A stretch of 64,000 bases of DNA from JALZMG01 sp963739975 (GTDB lineage: Bacteria; Actinomycetota; Acidimicrobiia; Acidimicrobiales; Ilumatobacteraceae). Made by a program: the position numbers and the translations under genes. The notes under the pieces are model-generated. The model was not told the DNA's origin and ran no database searches. It saw only the letters and a list, made by a program, of their open reading frames with translations. The stretch covers positions 186,001-250,000 of the forward strand of contig CAVUCK010000012.1 of the NCBI GenBank assembly GCA_963739975.1, given 5' to 3'. Shown in pieces: positions 41,794 through 49,811 of this stretch (position 1 is the stretch's first letter; every line of letters starts with the position of its first letter).

Positions 41794-43422
41794 ATGACGA
41801 CGACTTCCGACCGACCACCCGCCGAGTCCGACCCGCCCGACCCGGACACCGTGATCGACCTCGACGGCATCGATCCGGACGTCTACGCCCGGCGCTATCG
41901 GATCCTGGCCGTCCTCTGTGCCTCCCTGATCATCGTGATCGTCGGCAACACGGTGCTCAACGTCGCCCTGCCGACCCTCGCCGACCCGGACCAGCTCGGG
42001 GCCAGCAACACCGAGCTGCAGTGGATGGTCGACGCTTACGCGCTGGTCTTCGCCGGCCTGCTCTTCACCGCCGGTGCCCTCGGCGACCGGTTCGGCCGCA
42101 AGGGGGCCCTCCAGGGCGGACTGATCGTGTTCGCCTTCGGCTCGCTGGTCGGCGCCGTCGCCGCCTCGTCGTCCCAGGTCATCGTCGGACGATCGATCAT
42201 GGGACTCGGCGCGGCGTTCATCATGCCCTCGACGCTGTCCATCCTGACCAACGTCTTCCCTCGGCGCGAGCGGGCCAAGGCCATCGCCATCTGGGCCGGG
42301 ATCTCCGGAGCCGGGGCCGCCATCGGGCCGGTCACGTCGGGGCTCCTGCTCGAGCACTTCTGGTGGGGCGCAGTCTTCTTGGTCAACCTGCCGATCATCG
42401 CCATCGCCATGGTGGCCGGCTGGCGACTGGTGCCGCACTCCAAGGACAAGACGGCGTCGCCGCTCGACCCGGTCGGTGCCCTGCTGTCGATCGTCGGGTT
42501 CAGCGCCCTGATCTTCGCCATCATCGAGGGTCCGAACCACGGGTGGACCAGCCCCGCTTCGCTGCTGTGGTTCGCCGGCGCGATCGCCGCCCTCGGGCTG
42601 TTCGGATGGTGGGAGTGGCGCAACCGCCAACCGATGCTCGACCTGCGGCTGTTCCGCGACCGACGGTTCGCCGTGTCGTCCGGTGGCATCACGCTGGTCT
42701 TCTTCGCCATGTTCGGGACCTTCTACCTGCTGTCGCAGTTCCTGCAGTTCGTGATCGGCTACACGCCGCTGCAGAGCGCGGTCCGGCTCCTGCCGTTCTC
42801 GGCGATCATGATGACCGTCGCCCCGCAGACCCCGAAGCTGGTCGGCCGCTTCGGCACCGGGCGGGTCGCATCGACCGGCATGGGGTTCATCGCGCTGGCG
42901 ATGCTCGGGTTCGCACTGTTCTCGCCGTCGACGCCGTACTGGTACCTGCTGATCACGATCTGCGTGATGTCCTGCGGGATGGCGCTGACGATGTCGCCGA
43001 TGACGACCGAGCTGATGTCGGCCGTCCCGCGCGACCGCGCCGGCATCGGCTCGGCGATGAACGACACGACGCGCGAGCTGGGCGGTGCGCTCGGGGTGGC
43101 CGTGCTCGGTTCGCTGGTCACGAGCCAGTACACGTCCGGCCTGGCCGATACGGCCGCCGCCCTCCCCGAGGAGGCTCGCGAGCTCGCCCAGGGCAGCATC
43201 GGCGGCGTGCTGGGGCTGATCTCGCGCGGGATCCTGCCGGCCGACGTCGGCGAGCAACTGCTCGGCACGGCGCGCTCGGCCTTCGTCGACGGCCTCCATC
43301 TGGCCGGGATCATCGCCTCCGCCGTGGTGCTCGCCGCCGCGGTCACCGTGCGGTCGCTGCTGCCGTCGCGGCGCCGTGGGCCCATGGCCACTCCCGAGGC
43401 CGCCCCCGTCGCCGTCGACTAG
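41794..43422 (+). CDS. DHA2-family (EmrB/QacA) MFS exporter, 14 TM
   Basis: A 542-residue drug:H+ antiporter-2 protein with about 14 helices. VLNVALPTLADPD and NTELQWMVDAYALVFAGLLF in helix 1-2, GALGDRFGRKGAL (motif A) and AGISGAGAAIGPVTSGLLLE (motif C, antiporter signature) are clear. It probably exports hydrophobic or cationic compounds under TetR control. With its regulator it splits the suf genes, suggesting insertion into an older suf operon. Confidence 0.92.
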   Translation: MTTTSDRPPAESDPPDPDTVIDLDGIDPDVYARRYRILAVLCASLIIVIVGNTVLNVALPTLADPDQLGASNTELQWMVDAYALVFAGLLFTAGALGDRFGRKGALQGGLIVFAFGSLVGAVAASSSQVIVGRSIMGLGAAFIMPSTLSILTNVFPRRERAKAIAIWAGISGAGAAIGPVTSGLLLEHFWWGAVFLVNLPIIAIAMVAGWRLVPHSKDKTASPLDPVGALLSIVGFSALIFAIIEGPNHGWTSPASLLWFAGAIAALGLFGWWEWRNRQPMLDLRLFRDRRFAVSSGGITLVFFAMFGTFYLLSQFLQFVIGYTPLQSAVRLLPFSAIMMTVAPQTPKLVGRFGTGRVASTGMGFIALAMLGFALFSPSTPYWYLLITICVMSCGMALTMSPMTTELMSAVPRDRAGIGSAMNDTTRELGGALGVAVLGSLVTSQYTSGLADTAAALPEEARELAQGSIGGVLGLISRGILPADVGEQLLGTARSAFVDGLHLAGIIASAVVLAAAVTVRSLLPSRRRGPMATPEAAPVAVD

Positions 43423-43427
43423 TCGAT

Positions 43428-43521
43428 GGCCTCGCTCGCTCCGAAGACTCCGCTCACTCGGCTTGGCCGGGCAAGGCCGGCCTGGGCTCTCACGCGAACT
43501 GCGTAACGGACGCTCGGGGAC
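43428..43521 (+). repeat. interspersed repeat R2, copy 2
   Basis: Starts GGCCTCGCTCGCTCCGAAGA 5 nt after the MFS stop, has GGCCGGGCAAGGCCGGCCTG and ends GGACGCTCGGGGAC. Same family as 29454 and 46756. Confidence 0.85.
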
Positions 43522-43559
43522 CTGCTCGCGGCTGACCGGCGGCGACGTGCACAGCGTCG

Positions 43560-43565
43560 TACGCT
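43560..43565 (+). promoter_or_regulatory. -10 box (TACGCT) of four-Cys gene
   Basis: TACGCT lies 8 nt before ATG 43574; no SD. Confidence 0.45.
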
Positions 43566-43573
43566 GATGTTCG

Positions 43574-43921
43574 ATGCCGATGCGCCAGGAGTGCAAGCAC
43601 TTCGAGAGCCGCACGTACGCCAACGGCGACACGGTGCGCAAGTGCAACCTCGACCTCGCGCCCGACGCGCCCTGGCGGTGCCCGGTCGACTGCCCGCGGT
43701 ACGAGCGGCGGTTGGCCGCCGTCGCCTGGACCCAGGGTGCGCTGGTCACCCCGCCGACGCCCGCCGAGCCGGCCAGCGTCGCCGACGGCACGGCGGCGGC
43801 CCTGCTGGACGAGGCCGAGGAGCACCTGCTGTCCGTCGGTGATCGCGTGCGGGCGGAGGTCGAAGCGGAGCGGGCCACCGCACGCCGGCGTGGCTGGCGG
43901 CGCCTCTTCCGGCGCTCCTGA
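43574..43921 (+). CDS. small four-cysteine protein beside sufD, unknown function
   Basis: A 115-residue protein. The N-terminal 45 residues contain Cys7, Cys24, Cys36 and Cys40 (QECKHFESRTY, VRKCNLDLAPD, WRCPVDCPRYERR), a plausible zinc or iron-sulfur site. The rest is a Pro/Ala linker and a basic helical tail (ATARRRGWRRLFRRS). I do not recognise a named family. It stands directly before sufD and after the MFS pump, with its own promoter box, and may be an iron-sulfur client or an assembly accessory factor; neither is shown. Confidence 0.7.
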   Translation: MPMRQECKHFESRTYANGDTVRKCNLDLAPDAPWRCPVDCPRYERRLAAVAWTQGALVTPPTPAEPASVADGTAAALLDEAEEHLLSVGDRVRAEVEAERATARRRGWRRLFRRS

Positions 43922-43933
43922 CCCCGCCACCAC

Positions 43934-43986
43934 CGCGTTTGTTCGTTGGCCGTCGATCGGGCGGACGTTGCTGCACAAACGCCGCG
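43934..43986. repeat. GTTTGT palindromic element (R4), copy 1
   Basis: CCGCGTTTGT ... ACAAACGCCGCG, arms flanking a GC-rich centre with GGCCGTCGATCGG. A relative lies at 63629-63684. Located between the four-Cys gene and sufD. Confidence 0.7.
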
Positions 43987-44012
43987 CACGAGGCGATGGC
44001 GGGGGTGGTTCG

Positions 44013-44018
44013 TAGGCT
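44013..44018 (+). promoter_or_regulatory. -10 box (TAGGCT) of sufD
   Basis: TAGGCT lies 9 nt before ATG 44028; no SD. Together with the MFS insertion this suggests sufD-Rieske-sufC is transcribed apart from sufB. Confidence 0.45.
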
Positions 44019-44027
44019 TGAGCAGGC

Positions 44028-45188
44028 ATGCACGCCTTCACTCCTGCCGCGGCGCGGGCCGTCGACGAGTCGTCCGTTGAGCGGGCGGCCGCCGCCGAGC
44101 GGGCGGCAGCAATGCCGTTCCCGACGCCGGCCGAGGAGATCTGGCGCTACAGCCGCATCGAGGAGCTGGACCTCGAACGGTTCCACCCGGCGGTGGCGGA
44201 CACCACGGTCGAGGGTGGCGACCAGTTCGTCTCCGTTGGTGCCGCCGCCACCGGGCCGACGACCGTCGTCGACGGGCCCGCCCCCGACGTCTTCGCCGAG
44301 CTCAACGTGGCGTTCGCGGCACCGGTCGTCGTCCGCGTGCCGGCCGGGACCGTCGTCGAGGAGACCATCGTCGTGACCCACGACGTCTCCGGTGAGGGCG
44401 CCGCCGTCTTCCCCCGCCTCGTCATCGACGCCGGCGCCGACAGCGAGGTGACGATCGTCGAGCGGTTCCGGTCGGCCGACGGCGAGGTCGTGCTCGTCGT
44501 GCCCGTCGTCCAGGTGCACGCCGGCCCGGCGGCCCGGGTCCGCTACCTGGGCGTCAACGAGCTCGCCGAGACGGCCTGGCAGATCGGCCACCAGCAGGCG
44601 GTCGGGGACCGCGATTCGACGACCACGTTGGCCACCGTGGCGCTCGGCGGGCACTACGCCCGGGTGCGCACCGAGGCCCGGCTGGCCGGCGCCGGCGGCA
44701 GCACCCGCCAGGTCGCCCTGTACTTCGCCGGTGGCGATCAGATGCACGACTTCCGCACCATCCAGGACCACGACGCGCCGCACACCACGAGCGATCTGCT
44801 GTTCAAGGGTGCGCTGCAGGACGACTCGCGCAGCGTCTACACGGGGCTGATCAAGGTCCGCCCGCACGCCAAGGGCACGGCGGCGTTCCAGACCAACCGC
44901 AACCTGACCCTCGGTGAGGGGGCGTGGGCGGAGAGCGTGCCGAACCTGGAGATCGAGACGAACGACGTCCGCTGCAGCCACGCCTCGACGGTCGGCCCGA
45001 TCGATCCGGAGCAGCGCTTCTACCTCGAGAGCCGGGGCATCCCGACGTCGATCGCCGAGCGCCTGATCGTGCTCGGGTTCTTCGACGAGGTGCTGGACCA
45101 GCTACCGGTCGGACCACTGGCATCCGAGCTGCGCGACCGTGTCTCGGCCAAGCTCGACCTGGACCGCACCCTGACCGGGGTGGCGTAG
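44028..45188 (+). CDS. sufD: Fe-S cluster assembly protein SufD
   Basis: A 386-residue SufD: FPTPAEEIWRYSRIEELDLE near the start, beta-helix core, QMHDFRTIQDHDAPHTTSDL with the conserved His, and the SufB/D C-terminal block LLFKGALQDDSRSVYTGLI, ETNDVRCSHASTVGPIDPEQ and YLESRGIPTSIAERLIVLGF. It pairs with SufB in the SufBC2D scaffold. Followed by a Rieske ferredoxin and sufC, the usual actinobacterial order. Confidence 0.96.
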   Translation: MHAFTPAAARAVDESSVERAAAAERAAAMPFPTPAEEIWRYSRIEELDLERFHPAVADTTVEGGDQFVSVGAAATGPTTVVDGPAPDVFAELNVAFAAPVVVRVPAGTVVEETIVVTHDVSGEGAAVFPRLVIDAGADSEVTIVERFRSADGEVVLVVPVVQVHAGPAARVRYLGVNELAETAWQIGHQQAVGDRDSTTTLATVALGGHYARVRTEARLAGAGGSTRQVALYFAGGDQMHDFRTIQDHDAPHTTSDLLFKGALQDDSRSVYTGLIKVRPHAKGTAAFQTNRNLTLGEGAWAESVPNLEIETNDVRCSHASTVGPIDPEQRFYLESRGIPTSIAERLIVLGFFDEVLDQLPVGPLASELRDRVSAKLDLDRTLTGVA

Positions 45189-45300
45189 TGAGGGAGCGAG
45201 TCTTCGAGCGAGTGAACCATCAAGCACGGTCTTCGGCTCACTGGTGCACCCCGAGATGCTGGATCGCGTCGCACATCCGCAAGGTGCACCGATGAGCGGG
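45182..45300 (-). repeat. palindromic interspersed repeat R5, copy 2 (opposite orientation)
   Basis: Resembles the reverse complement of 26956-27060: GAGCGAGTCTTCGAGCGAG, then ATCAAGCACGGTCTTCGG, CTCACTGGTGCACC, a GCTGGATCGCG core, and GGTGCACCGATGAG. Its end overlaps the Rieske start codon at 45292. Confidence 0.8.
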
Positions 45301-45621
45301 ACCGTGCGGCTGGACGAGCTCGCCGACGGGTCGGCGACGCGAGTGATGGTCGACGGCCGGCCGGTGTGCGTCGTGCGCATCGGCGACGACGTCTATGCCA
45401 TCGGCGACGTGTGCAGCCACGCCCACGTCTCGCTGTCCGAGGGCGAGGTGTGGTGCGACGAGCTGGAGATCGAGTGCCCGCAGCACAGCAGCACGTTCAG
45501 CCTGGAGACTGGCGTGCCCCAGACGCTGCCGGCGACGCGCCCCGTTCCCGTCTACGCGGTGTCGGTCGACGACGGCGTGGTCACCATCGACGTGACGAGC
45601 GACCAGGGGAGCAGGGCGTGA
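45292..45621 (+). CDS. Rieske-type [2Fe-2S] ferredoxin in the suf cluster
   Basis: A 109-residue Rieske protein: DVCSHAHVSLSEG (Cys-x-His) and ECPQHSSTFSLETG (Cys-x2-His) ligate the cluster. Such non-haem ferredoxins sit between sufD and sufC in many actinobacteria, and may donate electrons during cluster assembly. Start ATG 45292 lies in the end of an R5 repeat; upstream in-frame codons add no conserved sequence. The stop overlaps the sufC GTG (GTGA). Confidence 0.9.
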   Translation: MSGTVRLDELADGSATRVMVDGRPVCVVRIGDDVYAIGDVCSHAHVSLSEGEVWCDELEIECPQHSSTFSLETGVPQTLPATRPVPVYAVSVDDGVVTIDVTSDQGSRA

Positions 45622-46445
45622 CGGCGACGTTGGCGATCAGTGGGCTGCGGGCGGCCGTCGCCGGGCAGGAGATCCTGCGCGGCATCGACCTCACCGTGCG
45701 CAGCGGCGAGGTGCACGCCGTGATGGGCCCGAACGGCGCCGGCAAGAGCACGCTGTCGGCGGTCGTGATGGGAAAGCCCGGCTACGAGGTGCTCGGCGGG
45801 TCGGTGACCCTCGACGGCGTCGACGTGCTCGGCATGACCACGTGGGAGCGGGCCGCGGCGGGCCTGCACCTCGTCCTGCAGTACCCGACCGAGGTGCCCG
45901 GTGTGGCCCTCGACGACATGCTGCGCGAGGCGCTGGTGGCGCGCCACGCCGACGCCGGCGACCTCGACCGCCGGTTGGCCGACGAGGCGGCGCGCATCGG
46001 GTTCGAGGAACGACTGCTCCACCGGGCGCTGAACGTCGACCTGTCGGGCGGCGAGAAGAAGCGCAACGAGACGCTCCAGTTGGCGATCCTGGCGCCGCGC
46101 ATCGCCGTGCTCGACGAGATCGACTCCGGCCTCGACCTGGACGCCCTGCGGGCCTGCGCCCGGCGGATCGAGGAGGAGACCAAGCCGTCCGACGGTCGCC
46201 CCGGCCTCGGCGTGCTGGCCATCACGCACTACAACCGGCTGCTCGCCGAGTTGCACCCCGACGTCGTGCACATCCTGATCCGTGGGCGCATCGTCGCCGA
46301 GGGTGGCCCCGAGCTCGCCGACCTGCTGGAGGCCGACGGCTACGCCGCCTTCACGCCCGACGGCGAGGCGCCCGAGGGGCCGGACGACACCGAGCGGCCC
46401 GTCGTCCGCCCCGGGTCCCTCGACGAGCTGTTCGCCAACCCCTGA
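45618..46445 (+). CDS. sufC: SufC ATPase, paralogue 1
   Basis: A 275-residue SufC: Walker A MGPNGAGKST, Q-loop LQYPTEVPGV, signature LSGGEKKRNE, Walker B IAVLDEIDSGLD and switch His in ITHYNRLL. All catalytic residues are kept. Compared with SufC at 51059 it has a C-terminal extension of about 30 residues (TPDGEAPEGPDDTE and on to SLDELFANP). GTG start overlaps the Rieske stop. As the neighbour of sufD it is probably the main scaffold ATPase. Confidence 0.93.
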   Translation: MTATLAISGLRAAVAGQEILRGIDLTVRSGEVHAVMGPNGAGKSTLSAVVMGKPGYEVLGGSVTLDGVDVLGMTTWERAAAGLHLVLQYPTEVPGVALDDMLREALVARHADAGDLDRRLADEAARIGFEERLLHRALNVDLSGGEKKRNETLQLAILAPRIAVLDEIDSGLDLDALRACARRIEEETKPSDGRPGLGVLAITHYNRLLAELHPDVVHILIRGRIVAEGGPELADLLEADGYAAFTPDGEAPEGPDDTERPVVRPGSLDELFANP

Positions 46446-46454
46446 CCCGTTCCC

Positions 46455-46473
46455 CCATCCAAACCCTCGGATG
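46455..46473. repeat. remnant of the four-arm palindromic repeat (copy D)
   Basis: CCATCC joined to AAACCCTCGGATG: the left tip of an outer arm fused to the right outer arm, with the centre deleted. Lies 10 nt after the sufC stop. Confidence 0.6.
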
Positions 46474-46495
46474 TTGCCGGTCCGGGAGGCGGGCG

Positions 46496-46501
46496 TAGTG
46501 T
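46496..46501 (+). promoter_or_regulatory. -10 box (TAGTGT) of pterin dehydratase gene
   Basis: TAGTGT lies 7 nt before ATG 46509; no SD. Confidence 0.45.
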
Positions 46502-46508
46502 CGCCGGC

Positions 46509-46754
46509 ATGGCGACCGACGATGACTGGACCGAGCGCGACGGAGCGTTGTGCCGGCACTTCGAGTTCGACGACTTCAACGCCGCGTTCGCGTTCATGAC
46601 CCGCGTGGCGTTGCTGGCCGAGAAGCGCAACCACCATCCCGACTGGTCCAACTCGTGGAACAAGGTCGACATCACACTCACGACCCACGACGCCGGTTCG
46701 ACGGTCACCGACAACGACCGCCAGTTCGCCGCGGCGATCGATCAGCTCGTTTGA
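46509..46754 (+). CDS. 4a-hydroxytetrahydrobiopterin dehydratase (PCD/DCoH)
   Basis: An 81-residue protein, a little short for the family, with the catalytic AEKRNHHPDWSN motif (two His plus Pro/Asp) and VDITLTTHDAGSTVTDND strand. PCD dehydrates 4a-carbinolamine pterins. No aromatic amino acid hydroxylase is nearby; bacterial PCD homologues also occur beside molybdopterin genes. It has its own promoter box after the sufC operon. Confidence 0.9.
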   Translation: MATDDDWTERDGALCRHFEFDDFNAAFAFMTRVALLAEKRNHHPDWSNSWNKVDITLTTHDAGSTVTDNDRQFAAAIDQLV

Positions 46755-46755
46755 T

Positions 46756-46848
46756 CGCCTCGCTCGCTCCGAAGACTCCGCTCCTCGGCGGGGGCCGGGC
46801 ACGGCCGGCCTGCGCGTCATTCGCGCTGCGGCACGAACGCTCGGGAAC
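46756..46848 (+). repeat. interspersed repeat R2, copy 3
   Basis: Starts CGCCTCGCTCGCTCCGAAGA one base after the stop codon, has GGGCACGGCCGGCCTGCG and ends ACGAACGCTCGGGAAC. Same family as 29454 and 43428. Confidence 0.85.
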
Positions 46849-46862
46849 CCGCTCGTGACGCC

Positions 46863-48123
46863 GTGACGACGACGGTCGCTCGGCCGGCGGGCGCCGGCCA
46901 ATTCCCTGGCCGCCGCGTGGTGGCCGGCTGCTTCATCGTGCTCACCGTCACGTCCGGGCTCGGGTTCTACGGGCTGGCGGTCTACCTCAACGCCTTCAGT
47001 CGCGAGCGCGGCTGGCCGGTGGCGTCGATCTCGCTGGCGACGACGCTGTACTTCATCGTCGGCGGCATCGTCGGGTTGGTCGTGGCGCGGATCATCGCCC
47101 GCCGCGACGTGCGCATCGTGATCGTCGGCGGTGGCATCCTCGGCGCCGTCGCGTTGGCGCTGCTCGGCCAGGTCGCAGGAGCGCTGGCAGCTCTACGCCG
47201 TCTACGCCGTGTTCGCGCTCGGGTTCGCCGGCGCCGGCCTCGTCCCGGTGACCACGGTGGTCACCCGCTGGTACCACGTCCGCCGTTCGGTGGCCCTGTC
47301 GATCGCGTCGACCGGACTGTCGGCCGGCGGCATCCTGCTCACCCCGTTGGCCAAGTGGTTGATCGACGAGCGCCAGCTCGCCTCGGCAACGCCGATCCTC
47401 GGCGTCATCTGGCTGGTCGGCGTCGTCCCGTTCGCCATCTGGCTCGTGCGGCCGGACCCGGCGGCGCTCGGCTGGCTCCCAGACGGCGAGCGCGTCCGCC
47501 ACGACGTGGCGCCGTTGGTCCCTGACGGCATGCCCCTGCACGACGCCGTCCGCACCCGCTTCTACCTCACGGTGACGTTCGGCTACGTGTTGGTGCTCGG
47601 GGCCCAGGTCGGTGCCATCCAGCAACTGGTGAAGCTCGTCGAGGAGCGAACCGACCGCGGCACGGCGGCGGCGGCCACGATCGCCCTTGCCGGGATGTCG
47701 GTGGTCGCTCGTCTGGCCGGCGGGCGCATCGTCGCCCGGCTCCCGATGGCCGGCTTCACCGTCGGCCTCGCCGTGCTGCAGGCGGTGTCGATGGTCGCCA
47801 TCGCCTTCGCCGAGAGCGCGGTGGCGATCTTCGCCGCCATCATCGTGTTCGGGGCCACCGTCGGGAACCTGTTGATGCTGCAACCGCTGCTGATCGCCGA
47901 ACGGTTCGGGGTCCGCGACTACGCCCGCATCTTCAGCCGGTCGCAGTTCCTCACGATGATCGGGACGGCGGGTGGGCCGCTGCTGCTCGGCTGGTTGTAC
48001 GACAACGCCGGCGGCTACGACACGTCGTACATCGTCGCCGGGTGCTGCTCGCTGACCGGCGCCGCCGTGCTCTCGTGGGGTGGCCCGGCGACGGTGCGGT
48101 CACCCGCCCTCGTCACCCGATGA
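46863..48123 (+). pseudogene. MFS transporter (oxalate/formate-antiporter-like), frameshifted
   Basis: Residues from GTG 46863 give the first helices (GCFIVLTVTSGLGFYGLAVY, IIARRDVRIVIVGGGILGAV). At about 47175 the frame changes, and WQLYAVYAVFALGFAGAGLV onward continues in another frame to 48123 with the remaining helices. Dropping one G in GGTCGCAGG joins them as VQERWQLY, so about 420 residues of a 12-TM permease would be intact. Sequence error or recent mutation. Its stop overlaps the next start (ATGA). Confidence 0.78.
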
Positions 48124-48605
48124 ACGACGACGTCCATCCCAACGTGGTGCGGGTCGTCGAGGCGGCGCGCCAGGCCGGCTTGGAGCTGCAGCCGGTGCGC
48201 CAGCCGGACGGCGCCAAGACGGCAGCCGAAGCTGCGGCAGCGATCGGCGTCGACGTCGGCCAGATCGTGAAGAGCCTGATCTTCGACGTCGACGGCGAGG
48301 TCGTCCTGGCCTTCGTCAGCGGCGCCGACCAGCTCGACGAACCACGGCTGGCCGCCGCCGCCGGCGGCCAACGCTGCGGGCGCGTCGACGGTCGCACCGT
48401 GCGCGACGTCACCGGCTTCCCGATCGGCGGCGTGCCCCCGTTCGGGCACCTCCGCCCACTGCGGGCGTTCGCCGACCCCGGCCTGCTCGACCACGACGAG
48501 GTGTGGGCGGCCGCCGGCACGTGGCACGACGTGTTCCCGATCACCCCGGCCGACCTCGTCCGCGCCAGCGGCGCCGAGATCTGTGAGCTACGCGTGCGGA
48601 AGTGA
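48120..48605 (+). CDS. YbaK/EbsC-family aminoacyl-tRNA deacylase
   Basis: A 161-residue YbaK/ProX-fold protein: KTAAEAAAAIGVDVGQIVKSLIF with the conserved Lys, LAFVSGADQLDE, and DVTGFPIGGVPPFGH, the GxxPPxG loop of the editing site. Such proteins deacylate mischarged tRNA (for example Cys-tRNAPro). ATG overlaps the MFS stop (ATGA). Confidence 0.88.
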   Translation: MNDDVHPNVVRVVEAARQAGLELQPVRQPDGAKTAAEAAAAIGVDVGQIVKSLIFDVDGEVVLAFVSGADQLDEPRLAAAAGGQRCGRVDGRTVRDVTGFPIGGVPPFGHLRPLRAFADPGLLDHDEVWAAAGTWHDVFPITPADLVRASGAEICELRVRK

Positions 48606-48616
48606 GTCGGCTGGGC

Positions 48617-49306
48617 TCACCGTTCGGAACCTTCGTCGGGCGGGGCGGGGAGGCGGGCGCTCTCCGGCAGCATCGCCTCCCGAGCCACGGCGATGAACAG
48701 GCCTCGACCGCGGGCCAGCTCCTCGCCCGTCTCGGCGTCGACCAGCTCACCCTCGATCCAGATCTTGCGGCCGACCCGCTCGCCCAGCCGGCCGTGGCAC
48801 GCCAGCGGGCGGTGGAGCGGGGTGGGGCGGACGTAGCGCACCGTCAGCTCGCCCGTGAACGCCGGCTCCTGGAGGATCCCGAGCACGAACCCGAACACAT
48901 CGTCGAACAGGGCGGCGACGATGCCGCCGTGGGACCGTCCCGGCGCACCTTCATGGGCGGCGCCCAGCTGGACCAGACCGATGATCTCGTCGCCGTGGCG
49001 GTGCACCTCGAGGTCGAGGCCCCACGGGCTGGATCGGCCGGAGAAGGGCCGGTCGTCGTAGGTCCCGACGAGGCCATCCTGGCGCTGCTCCTGCTGGTGC
49101 CAGGCGTCGCCACCGAACGATTCGATGGCCCGGTTGCGTGGTGGGCCGCCGGACTCGAGCCGATCGGCCAGCTCGCCGACCGTCACCGCTACCTCGTCGA
49201 CGAGCGACGCCGGCACCTGGTGACCGACGAGGGCGTGGCCCAGCCGGCGTACGGCCCGGCCGGCCCTGGCCCGCGCCTCGATGTCGTCGTCGGGAACGCC
49301 GCCCAC
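48617..49306 (-). CDS. PaaI-family thioesterase
   Basis: A 229-residue hot-dog thioesterase. The catalytic domain is in the C-terminal 150 residues: GAAHEGAPGRSHGGIVAALFDDVFG with HGG and Asp, and LTVRYVRPTPLHRPL. The N-terminal 80 residues are a helical extension as in larger actinobacterial thioesterases. It hydrolyses acyl-CoA or phenylacetyl-CoA-like esters. GTG 49306 is supported by TAGCTT 8 nt upstream; the box overlaps the sufU stop codon. Confidence 0.82.
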   Translation of the reverse strand: MGGVPDDDIEARARAGRAVRRLGHALVGHQVPASLVDEVAVTVGELADRLESGGPPRNRAIESFGGDAWHQQEQRQDGLVGTYDDRPFSGRSSPWGLDLEVHRHGDEIIGLVQLGAAHEGAPGRSHGGIVAALFDDVFGFVLGILQEPAFTGELTVRYVRPTPLHRPLACHGRLGERVGRKIWIEGELVDAETGEELARGRGLFIAVAREAMLPESARLPAPPDEGSER

Positions 49307-49314
49307 GGGCCGGG

Positions 49315-49320
49315 AAGCTA
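49315..49320 (-). promoter_or_regulatory. -10 box (TAGCTT) of thioesterase gene
   Basis: TAGCTT on the minus strand, 8 nt before GTG 49306; its TAG is the sufU stop. Confidence 0.4.
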
Positions 49321-49800
49321 CGGCGTGGCCGGTTGGCCGGACTGCTCGAGCGCGTCGAGCAGCGTGTTCCAGGCCAGGGTGGCGCACTTGATCCGCACCG
49401 GGAACTTCACGACGCCCTGCAGCGCCTCGAGGTCGCCGAGCTCCAGCGACCCGTTGCCGCCGGCATCTCCGTTCCCCTCGGCCACGTCGCCGGCATCCTC
49501 GATCGACATCATCCCCTTGAAGCGGCGGACCAGCGCCCGCACGTCGTCCACCGGCTGACCCTTGATCGCCTGGCTCATCATGGACGCCGAGCTCTGCGAG
49601 ATCGAGCAACCCTGGCCGCCGACCTTGACGTCGCTGACGACGCCGTCGTCGACCTGCAGGAACACCGTGATCTCGTCCCCGCACAGCGGGTTGTGTCCCT
49701 GCGCCACGACGGCCGGCGGCGCGGCGAGCTCACCGCGGTTGCGCGGCGTGCGGTAGTGGTCGAGGATGATCTCGCGATAGAGGTCTTCGAGGCCCGGCAT
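49318..49800 (-). CDS. sufU: SufU-type sulfurtransferase/scaffold
   Basis: A 160-residue SufU: LYREIILDHYRTPRNRG, then the three zinc/sulfur Cys in HNPLCGDEI, GGQGCSISQSS and RIKCATLAW, with the SufU-specific insertion (RRFKGMMSIEDAGDVAEG). It accepts persulfide sulfur from SufS. ATG 49800 is 12 nt after the sufS stop; the two are cotranscribed behind sufC2. Confidence 0.95.
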   Translation of the reverse strand: MPGLEDLYREIILDHYRTPRNRGELAAPPAVVAQGHNPLCGDEITVFLQVDDGVVSDVKVGGQGCSISQSSASMMSQAIKGQPVDDVRALVRRFKGMMSIEDAGDVAEGNGDAGGNGSLELGDLEALQGVVKFPVRIKCATLAWNTLLDALEQSGQPATP

Positions 49801-49811
49801 GGTTCCTTCTG

